In this document: positions 5,970 to 10,955 of the stretch, piece by piece
Layout of the letters: the number at the start of each line of letters is the position of its first letter
Position numbering within the stretch: the stretch's first letter is position 1
Assembly: GCA_028701815.1 (NCBI GenBank)
Contig: JAQVPY010000065.1
Coordinates: 1-10,955 of the forward strand
Length of the DNA: 10,955 bases
From: Bacteroidales bacterium
Lineage (GTDB): Bacteria > Bacteroidota > Bacteroidia > Bacteroidales > BM520
Reading direction: 5' to 3'
The notes under the pieces: generated by a model
The model's database searches: none
Seen by the model: only the letters and a program-made list of their open reading frames with translations
Told to the model about the DNA's origin: nothing
Program-made: the position numbers and the translations under genes

Positions 5970-8441
5970 CTATCTTTGTTTTTTGATGAAGTCGATTGTT
6001 ATGTCAACTCTACGGTTTTTGGTACGTCCGTCAACAGTTGAATTTGTTGCAATAGGATCGTGAGAACCTCTACCTTCGGTTGAGATAATATCTTTGTTAA
6101 CGCCACCATCAGCCAGATATTTTTTAACACTTTCAGCTCTGTTAACTGACAACGGGTCGTTGATTCTATCATTACCTGTGTTATCGCAGTGACCAATGAT
6201 CTCAATCTTCGTAGCCTTGTTGTTCTTTGTTAAGTAGATGATCTTGTCAAGAATTTCTTCTGCAGGAGTCTTGATGTTGAACTTGTTGATGTCGAAATTA
6301 ACAGTTGCATAGTCGATAGAGTAGACAATAGCTTCTTCCGGACATCCGTTGTTGGCTATTGTTCCCGGTAATAACGGACAGTCGTCTAAGTCATCTGGAA
6401 TACCGTCACCGTCTGTATCAATGATAAACATGCTTTCAGGACAGCCTTTACGTTCAACTGTTCCCGGCTCATCAGGACATAGGTCTTTGTGGTCTGGAAT
6501 ACCATCGCCATCTCTGTCCGGGCAACCATTGTATTCAGGTAAACCTGGGTCATCAGGACATTCATCCTGACTGTCAATGATACCATCGCCGTCTCTGTCA
6601 GGACAACCCTTGAATTCGACAAGACCCGGTTCGTATGGGCATTCGTCTTCTGAGTCAACAATACCGTCGCCATCTGTATCAGGACATCCCTGTGTAGCCC
6701 AAGTACCTTTATCTTCAGGACATTGGTCTTTCTTGTCGGAAACTTTATCGTTGTCCTTGTCCTTAGGTGCATTGTACATGATTGGAACCTTTACTGCTGC
6801 ACATAAGTCAATGCCTTCCCAATATTTGGTCGCGATGTTGCTGAAGAGAGTGTTCGATCCAATCCATACCGGACCTAAACGTAATCCGAGACCAACTTGC
6901 ATCTGGTCGGAATTGATAAGTTGATATGTCAAAGGAATTGAAACTCCAAACCATCTTCTTTCATATCTCGGTGTCAAATTGAATGCGGTGTTGGTGTGAA
7001 CCTTAACTACATTGTATTCTCCGGATTCTAATTCGGTAACTGCATTGTTGGTAAATCCTGAGAACGGGATATAACCACCTAAGTTAACGTAGAAGTTCTT
7101 GCCTAAGTTGAAATCAATGCTGAGATTGATAGTCGGAGAAATGACAACTTTATAAATAGTGTCACTTACAGCTGTTGTAGAAGCATCCGCACTGCTGCCA
7201 AATGTCTCTTCTGTGGCTGTATTCAAATTTTCAGTGCTTTCAAGCGCGTTTCTGAAATATGATGTTGCAAATGTTGCCTTGTTCGCTGAAACCATGCTGT
7301 ATGCCAAATTCGCATCTCTTACATATTTGATGCCACCCGTCAAAGGTATGTCTGTAACAGCAACACTGAGTTTCAATCTGTATTTGTTTAAGTCGTTTCT
7401 TACGAGCCCGGTTTCACCGTCCATCTCATAAAGATAATCTTCATAATCTGGTCTCCATTCATAAACAAATCCGAGATCTAATCCGAAACTTAAATTTTTC
7501 CAGTATTGTGAATCAAACGGGTGTCTTAAGAAGTTGTTGGTAACAGCATTCATGTAATCACATCCTAATGTGCCCCAATTTGAGTACCTGATATCAGAAC
7601 TTCCGCCGTATTCGCCGGTTTCTTTGTTCTCGTTGATCTCCTGTATGTTGTCGTTAAGCCCGTCTGAAACCCCGTAAATAATGTCACCGTTAACGGTTAC
7701 ATTGTCCTCGGTGTCAAATTGCAAACTGACATTGTCTGAAGCTACATAAGCTGATGATAAGCCCTGCATCATTTTAACGCTGATACCGCCTTTAATGAAA
7801 TGCTCGCCACCATCATAAATCTGTGATGCAAATGTTAAGCCTAATTCATTCCATGTAGCAGTCGAAAATCTGAATGCTCCATTATTGATTAAACCTAAAT
7901 CTGCTAAAGGATTTGTATAGAAGAATGTTTCCATTAAACCCCATGAAGCATTGTCAACATTTGTTATACTCCTGATCCTTTCAGTAACGCCAATCGACAT
8001 CCTCGGATTAATGGCAACCATGAAGTTTAACAACTGAATCTCGGTTTCTGAAATGCCGTCATACATGCGATCGCTTTCTAACGGACGAAGAACATAGGAA
8101 TTGTCACCTTCGCTGCCGTAAGGCTGTAACCACGGTTTTTCAAACCATAATTCTCTCCAGGCATTTCTCTTGTTCGCATTGAAATTCATCTGATTGAACA
8201 TGAATTTTCTTTGAGCACTGAAGTAATTGTTGGTGAAAGCACTTGACCCTCCTAAAAGAGTAATGTCAACAATGTAACGCGAATTGGCTATAGATGCAGG
8301 GTTGTTGTAAACTCCCGAAATGCCGGCGTAATTGTCTCCAAAATAAGGTGAAAAGTTTTGAGCTTTAACCTCCGGCGTGAAAATCAGCATTATTAAACTG
8401 AGAACCAGCGCACTTTTTGTAAATCGTACAATTTGTTTCAT
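5970..8441 (-). CDS. Outer membrane protein: DUF5723-like barrel, TSP3 repeats and OmpA peptidoglycan-binding domain
   Basis: An 823-residue envelope protein in three parts. Residues 1-27 are a signal peptide ending EVKAQ. Residues 28 to about 555 are rich in alternating aromatic/hydrophobic strands and resemble the Bacteroidota DUF5723 beta-barrel family, including GVYNNPASIANSRY near the mature N-terminus. Residues 561-701 are five thrombospondin type-3-like calcium-binding repeats. Residues 705-820 are an OmpA-like domain with the peptidoglycan contacts D753 (GHCDNTG) and R768 (NRAESVKKYL) and the terminal RTKNRRVDI motif. The protein should sit in the outer membrane with the OmpA domain anchored to the cell wall, the repeats acting as a spacer. 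The substrate or partner of the barrel is unknown. The gene has its own promoter, leader hairpin and terminator, suggesting strong monocistronic expression. The barrel family call comes from memory of its appearance and is less sure than the C-terminal domains. Confidence 0.92.
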   Translation of the reverse strand: MKQIVRFTKSALVLSLIMLIFTPEVKAQNFSPYFGDNYAGISGVYNNPASIANSRYIVDITLLGGSSAFTNNYFSAQRKFMFNQMNFNANKRNAWRELWFEKPWLQPYGSEGDNSYVLRPLESDRMYDGISETEIQLLNFMVAINPRMSIGVTERIRSITNVDNASWGLMETFFYTNPLADLGLINNGAFRFSTATWNELGLTFASQIYDGGEHFIKGGISVKMMQGLSSAYVASDNVSLQFDTEDNVTVNGDIIYGVSDGLNDNIQEINENKETGEYGGSSDIRYSNWGTLGCDYMNAVTNNFLRHPFDSQYWKNLSFGLDLGFVYEWRPDYEDYLYEMDGETGLVRNDLNKYRLKLSVAVTDIPLTGGIKYVRDANLAYSMVSANKATFATSYFRNALESTENLNTATEETFGSSADASTTAVSDTIYKVVISPTINLSIDFNLGKNFYVNLGGYIPFSGFTNNAVTELESGEYNVVKVHTNTAFNLTPRYERRWFGVSIPLTYQLINSDQMQVGLGLRLGPVWIGSNTLFSNIATKYWEGIDLCAAVKVPIMYNAPKDKDNDKVSDKKDQCPEDKGTWATQGCPDTDGDGIVDSEDECPYEPGLVEFKGCPDRDGDGIIDSQDECPDDPGLPEYNGCPDRDGDGIPDHKDLCPDEPGTVERKGCPESMFIIDTDGDGIPDDLDDCPLLPGTIANNGCPEEAIVYSIDYATVNFDINKFNIKTPAEEILDKIIYLTKNNKATKIEIIGHCDNTGNDRINDPLSVNRAESVKKYLADGGVNKDIISTEGRGSHDPIATNSTVDGRTKNRRVDITIDFIKKQR
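6339..6761 (-). repeat. Five tandem 81-bp TSP3-type calcium-binding repeats
   Basis: Five units of 27 residues follow the pattern DxDGDGIxDxxDxCPxxPGxxxxxGCP at residues 561-587, 588-614, 615-641, 642-668 and 675-701 of the ompA-like protein. Aspartates in each DxDxDG loop and cysteine pairs at fixed distance are seen. The first unit is degenerate (DKDNDKVSDKKDQC), and six extra residues (ESMFII) separate units four and five. Units 3 and 4 are the most alike. These lie within the coding gene and are not a separate element. Confidence 0.93.
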
Positions 8442-8485
8442 AATCTATTTATTTGTTTTACATATTGTTTGCCAAACTTATATAT

Positions 8486-8516
8486 GTATAGCCCCTCCAC
8501 AGTGAGGAGAATATAC
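8486..8516 (-). other. Leader hairpin in the 5' untranslated region of the ompA-like gene
   Basis: On the minus strand GTATA-TT-CTCCTC-loop ACTGTG-GAGGGG-C-TATAC forms a two-part stem of 6 and 5 base pairs (one G-U) with a small internal loop. It would lie within the first bases of the transcript from the promoter at 8527-8557. A stem at the 5' end is a known way to stabilise outer membrane protein mRNAs, but that role is inferred here. Confidence 0.5.
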
Positions 8517-8526
8517 AATAACTCTG

Positions 8527-8557
8527 CAAAGTTAATTAATAAATGTAATTAACACAA
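8527..8557 (-). promoter_or_regulatory. Promoter of the ompA-like gene
   Basis: TTG at 8557-8555 and TAACTTTG at 8534-8527 on the minus strand are 20 bases apart, the same layout as the tRNA-tuf promoter. The predicted start near 8520 gives a leader of about 80 bases. Directly upstream is a long A/T tract that could act as an UP element. A second box, TAAGTTTG at 8480-8473, has no -33 partner. Confidence 0.7.
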
Positions 8558-8601
8558 TTTTTTTTTAAAAAAAATAAATAATTTTAAAAAAATATTAAAA
8601 T
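8556..8601. other. 46-base pure A/T tract upstream of the ompA-like promoter
   Basis: Forty-six consecutive A or T bases with several A and T runs of 5-9 lie between the end of the DUF6873-like gene and the -33 element of the ompA-like promoter. Such tracts bend DNA and can bind the RNA polymerase alpha subunit. The rest of the gap (8442-8649) holds only the promoter, the leader hairpin and no clear terminator for the gene ending at 8650. Confidence 0.6.
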
Positions 8602-8649
8602 CATCCTAATAATCAACAGTTTGCCCACACTTTTTCCGATTTTGACCCC

Positions 8650-9339
8650 CTATATTATTAGCAGACTCCCGCTGTCAATCAAATTTCCTTCGTGCAATTC
8701 TTTAATATTATATCCATGTTCATCTAAGTATCCGGTGATTTGTTCGCCGTTTTTATGCTTTGTTAATTTGCCGGTGATATAAACGGTGCCTTTATCTGCC
8801 CCCATACATCCTCCGATGAACCCATTCTTATATCCCCTCAATGAAATTCCGTCACTGGAAACGAGAAGATGGTCGATCCCTTCCGCTTTAAATACCTTCG
8901 CAATGCCTGCATCTGAAGTTATGAATGCATCTCCTCTCAACGGTAGTGTGGAACATCGCGTGAATGCCTGCGGTACGTTTATGAATCTTCGACTCCCGAC
9001 TTCTTCCAAAATACGTTTATCTGTATGCTTTATGTTATGAATAACAAATGAACCGGATATTACTACATTATAAGATGGAATGGTTTCCATCGTTGTGCCG
9101 ATATTCGTGTCCCCAAAAGAAACGGGTAGAATCCCTTGTAGTTCTTCTATTATTTTACGTGGCGTATTAGGCGCACATACTGCCTTCCCGTTGACTTGGC
9201 AGATGAAAATGTCGGGGTGCCCCGAAAGCGCTTCTACCGTTATTCCACTGCTCCCGAATGCAATGCCTCTGAATATACCCTCTATTTGTGTGATTATTTC
9301 ACATGGCAATGTGCTGTTGTATATTATAGCCGATTTCAT
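8650..9339 (-). CDS. DUF6873-like protein, predicted GME (guanidino-modifying enzyme) fold
   Basis: A 229-residue cytosolic protein with no signal peptide or membrane segment. The pattern HPDIFIC at 41-47, YNVVISGSFVIHN at 90-102, FTRCSTLPL at 126-134, AFITSDAGIAK at 138-148, GYKNGFIGGCMG at 169-180 and a terminal IDSGSLLII at 221-229 resembles the DUF6873 family, whose fold is related to arginine deiminase and dimethylargininase. Repeated short strand-turn blocks fit a five-bladed propeller of that type. The C-terminal position where deiminases usually carry the catalytic cysteine appears to be serine or glycine here (IDSGS). Other cysteines (47, 129, 178) exist, so activity is uncertain. 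Its ATG overlaps the stop of the radical SAM gene by four bases (ATGA), so the two are translationally coupled. The family assignment is from memory of similar sequences and the function is unknown. Confidence 0.7.
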   Translation of the reverse strand: MKSAIIYNSTLPCEIITQIEGIFRGIAFGSSGITVEALSGHPDIFICQVNGKAVCAPNTPRKIIEELQGILPVSFGDTNIGTTMETIPSYNVVISGSFVIHNIKHTDKRILEEVGSRRFINVPQAFTRCSTLPLRGDAFITSDAGIAKVFKAEGIDHLLVSSDGISLRGYKNGFIGGCMGADKGTVYITGKLTKHKNGEQITGYLDEHGYNIKELHEGNLIDSGSLLII

Positions 9340-10370
9340 CTAATTGTTATCCCTCGACCGGATATGCTTGAATCAGCTTTAAATGAAACTTTGTTATACG
9401 ACCTCTTTAGAAATTCTCTATTCGATGAGCCATAACCTATGGCATAGTTGATCTCAGACGGAGCGACTGAGATATTGATCTCCCTGCTGTCCGTTTTGTC
9501 GCAGTCAGCAAGCTTGCTGATGATGATATCACGCCATATTTCGCTATATACCAGCTCTTTGAATGAAACATGAAAAGGCCCCGCGACAAGGTTCTCCCCA
9601 TTTATTAACCCTTCCGAAGGATGGAGTCCTGTGCGGAGAATTTCTATTCCGTGTTTTTCAAAAAGAAGTAGTAAATCTTTGCATTGTGAAACGGCTTCTG
9701 CTAAACTTAGCGGAGTGTATTTTCCCTGATGAAAGAGTTTTTCGAGGACGGTGTCTTTTATTACTAACGTGGGATATATCCTCGTGTATTTTGCACCTGC
9801 TCTTATGATTTTATTCGCAGTCTCCATCGATTTTTTCGGAGTGTCTTCAGGTAGTCCTATCATCATCTGCAACCCTAATGAAAAACCGTAACTGCGAATC
9901 ATCTCTGCTGCCCTCTCGATGTCGTAGGCCGTATGTCCTCTTCCCGTGGCCTTTAAAACCGCCTCGTCAAGAGATTGCGCCCCGAGTTCTATTATTTTAA
10001 CCCCGTGTCCCTTTAAATTTTCCAAAATATCTTCGGTAATATAGTCCGGTCGTGTTGAGAGTTGAATGCTCGAAATCTCACCGCTATCTATATAAGGCGT
10101 GGCAATATCAAGGTATTTATTTTGTTCTTCTATTGACATGCCTGTGAAACTGCCTCCGAAAAAAGCGATCCTTTTTATCCCGTATGAGGGTATCGTTTTT
10201 AAATATTTCTCAATGATCGTTTTCGTCTGAATCGCGTCCGGAACAGTAGGGGTGTCAGCTATTTTGTACTGATTGCAGTAGGTACATCTGAACGGACAAG
10301 CCTTTTCAGGAATAAAGATAGGTATGGTATAATATTGTTTCAAATTAAAAATTTTCGGCAAATATAGCAT
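9336..10370 (-). CDS. Radical SAM protein, Elp3-like without acetyltransferase domain
   Basis: A 344-residue radical SAM enzyme. The CPFRCTYC motif gives the iron-sulfur ligands C25, C29 and C32. The SAM-binding region shows FFGGSFTG at 70-77, STRPD at 105-109, ELGAQSLDE at 128-136 and QMMIGLP at 168-174, then RIYPTLVIKDT at 197-207 and a ILRTGLHPSEG block. These blocks match the COG1243/Elp3-like proteins common in Firmicutes, which stop before the HAT acetyltransferase domain of true Elp3. A tRNA modification role is possible but unproven. The ATG at 10370 overlaps a TAnnTTTG box. A TTG at 10343 would give a start (M)KQYYTIPIFIP that resembles the start of relatives more closely, so the true protein may be 335 residues. 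It is translationally coupled to the downstream DUF6873-like gene. Confidence 0.85.
   Translation of the reverse strand: MLYLPKIFNLKQYYTIPIFIPEKACPFRCTYCNQYKIADTPTVPDAIQTKTIIEKYLKTIPSYGIKRIAFFGGSFTGMSIEEQNKYLDIATPYIDSGEISSIQLSTRPDYITEDILENLKGHGVKIIELGAQSLDEAVLKATGRGHTAYDIERAAEMIRSYGFSLGLQMMIGLPEDTPKKSMETANKIIRAGAKYTRIYPTLVIKDTVLEKLFHQGKYTPLSLAEAVSQCKDLLLLFEKHGIEILRTGLHPSEGLINGENLVAGPFHVSFKELVYSEIWRDIIISKLADCDKTDSREINISVAPSEINYAIGYGSSNREFLKRSYNKVSFKADSSISGRGITIR
10359..10366 (-). promoter_or_regulatory. -7 promoter box of the radical SAM gene
   Basis: TATATTTG on the minus strand matches TAnnTTTG. It lies just inside the annotated ATG at 10370, so a transcript from it would start near 10353 and could only use the TTG at 10343. 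No TTG is found near -33. Confidence 0.4.
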
Positions 10371-10386
10371 ATTTCAAAAAAATATG

Positions 10387-10394
10387 TACCTTTG
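10387..10394 (+). promoter_or_regulatory. -7 promoter box of tRNA-Val
   Basis: TACCTTTG on the plus strand matches TAnnTTTG exactly and ends nine bases before the mature tRNA 5' end, so the primary transcript would have almost no leader. No TTG is seen about 20 bases upstream. The box sits where the -33 region of the divergent radical SAM promoter would be. Confidence 0.55.
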
Positions 10395-10402
10395 CAATCC
10401 AA

Positions 10403-10477
10403 GAGATACTAGCTCAGCTGGTTTAGAGCGCTTGCTTGACAGGCAAGAGGTCACTGGTTCGAATCCAGTGTATCTCA
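10403..10477 (+). tRNA. valV: tRNA-Val, anticodon GAC
   Basis: A 75-base cloverleaf, the only plus-strand gene in the window. Acceptor arms GAGATAC and GTATCTC pair perfectly with discriminator A. The anticodon stem CTTGC/GCAAG encloses TTGACAG, giving anticodon GAC for valine. The T loop GTTCGAATC is canonical. No CCA is encoded (CTC follows). Its last three bases overlap the stop codon of the convergent endonuclease-like gene. Confidence 0.97.
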
Positions 10478-10955
10478 CTCCATTTTTTTCTTACTATTAT
10501 TGATTTTCAAGTCGATATATACCGGCAGATGATCGCTGTATCCTCCAAGATACTTCGCACCCACATGAGTCCGAAATAATTTTTGACCGCCATATTTTTT
10601 ATCTTCTGTCAGCAAAAAGTCGAAGGCTCCTATATGGGCTCCTCCACAAACATTAAGACTTGCATCGCCTTTCAATAAACTTTCGGATACGATAATATGG
10701 TCGAAAATATCCCAAAATGCTCCGTGCTTCAATGTGCCAATTCCTTTTTTTCCGTTCATAAGATTGATCATCCTTTTGTCGTAACACAGTGTCTCTTTTA
10801 TGCTTTTGTCTTCCGGGCCGTCGTTTAAATCGCCCATAATTATTATGGCTGCTTCAGGCTTCGCGCGCAGGATCGAGTCTGCTGCCGCTCTTACGGTTTG
10901 TGCCGTATATTCCCTTTTAATAATTGTCTCCGCAAGCCCCCCATATCTCGAGGGG
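10475..10955 (-). CDS. Endonuclease/exonuclease/phosphatase family protein (5' end outside window)
   Basis: The frame stays open from the TGA at 10477-10475 to the right edge, giving about 159 C-terminal residues; an ATG at 10837 lies inside the domain and is not the start. The edge sequence PSRYGGL matches the HWPSR/HFPSRxGG catalytic block of the DNase I-like (EEP) superfamily. IIIMGDLNDGP supplies the conserved D and N, and GGYSDHLPVYIDL near the C-terminus holds the conserved Asp-His pair. Such enzymes cleave phosphodiester or phosphomonoester bonds with a divalent metal. The Bacteroidota versions are often exported, but the N-terminus that would show a signal peptide is missing. The substrate (nucleic acid or lipid-like) cannot be told. 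The stop codon lies within tRNA-Val. Confidence 0.85.
   Translation of the reverse strand, partial: PSRYGGLAETIIKREYTAQTVRAAADSILRAKPEAAIIIMGDLNDGPEDKSIKETLCYDKRMINLMNGKKGIGTLKHGAFWDIFDHIIVSESLLKGDASLNVCGGAHIGAFDFLLTEDKKYGGQKLFRTHVGAKYLGGYSDHLPVYIDLKINNSKKKME

Noticed and set aside
6339..6761. CRISPR-like or other tandem DNA array
   Set aside because: The periodicity is 81 bp with no unique spacers and is fully explained by in-frame calcium-binding protein repeats.
6386..6772. Minus-strand frame of 128 codons overlapping the TSP3 region in another frame
   Set aside because: Its repetitive composition is a frame-shifted reading of the 81-bp repeats; the correct frame belongs to the ompA-like gene.
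8467..8477. Palindrome GTTTGCCAAAC as an operator
   Set aside because: It has only 5-bp arms, part of it belongs to a TAnnTTTG box, and there is no second copy or regulator gene nearby to support an operator.
10475..10837. A complete 120-residue protein beginning MGDLNDGPED
   Set aside because: The frame is open upstream to the window edge with recognisable EEP sequence (PSRYGG), and MGDLND is an internal catalytic motif, so the gene is partial rather than small.

Overview
The window looks like a chromosomal segment of a low-GC member of the Bacteroidota, most likely a Bacteroidales-type bacterium. The evidence is the gene order rpsU - xer - hpf - four tRNAs - tuf - tRNA-Trp - secE - nusG, promoter-like boxes of the Bacteroidota form TAnnTTTG, near absence of Shine-Dalgarno sites, and a large DUF5723-like/TSP3/OmpA outer membrane protein next to a secreted dipeptidyl-peptidase IV homologue. 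Everything reads on the minus strand except one tRNA-Val, so the biological order runs from high to low coordinates.

Region 1 (1-3653, translation cluster). In transcriptional order it holds rpsU (bS21), a Xer-type recombinase, short-form hpf, tRNA-Thr(UGU), tRNA-Tyr(GUA), tRNA-Gly(UCC), tRNA-Thr(GGU), tuf, tRNA-Trp(CCA), secE and the first five codons of nusG. This is the same tRNA-tufB-secE-nusG order known from E. coli, with a tRNA-Trp added between tuf and secE. Three long hairpins divide the cluster: one between rpsU and xer, one between hpf and the tRNAs that overlaps a promoter, and one between tuf and tRNA-Trp.

Region 2 (3713-8441, cell envelope). A putative outer membrane beta-barrel protein with five calcium-binding-type repeats and an OmpA peptidoglycan-binding domain has its own promoter and terminator. 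It is followed by a periplasmic S9B dipeptidyl peptidase. A 208-base AT-rich gap (8442-8649) upstream holds the promoter and a leader hairpin.

Region 3 (8650-10955). A CxxxCxxC radical SAM enzyme of the HAT-less Elp3-like type overlaps by four bases a small protein resembling the DUF6873/guanidino-modifying-enzyme-fold family. Upstream and divergent is tRNA-Val(GAC). Convergent with that tRNA is the 3' part of an endonuclease/exonuclease/phosphatase-family gene that runs off the right edge and whose stop codon lies inside the tRNA gene.

Most of the window is housekeeping DNA. The parts most worth a second look are the terminator/promoter overlap in front of the tRNA-tuf operon, the terminator that ends exactly at the xer start codon, the Shine-Dalgarno site found at rpsU, and the translationally coupled radical SAM/GME-fold pair.
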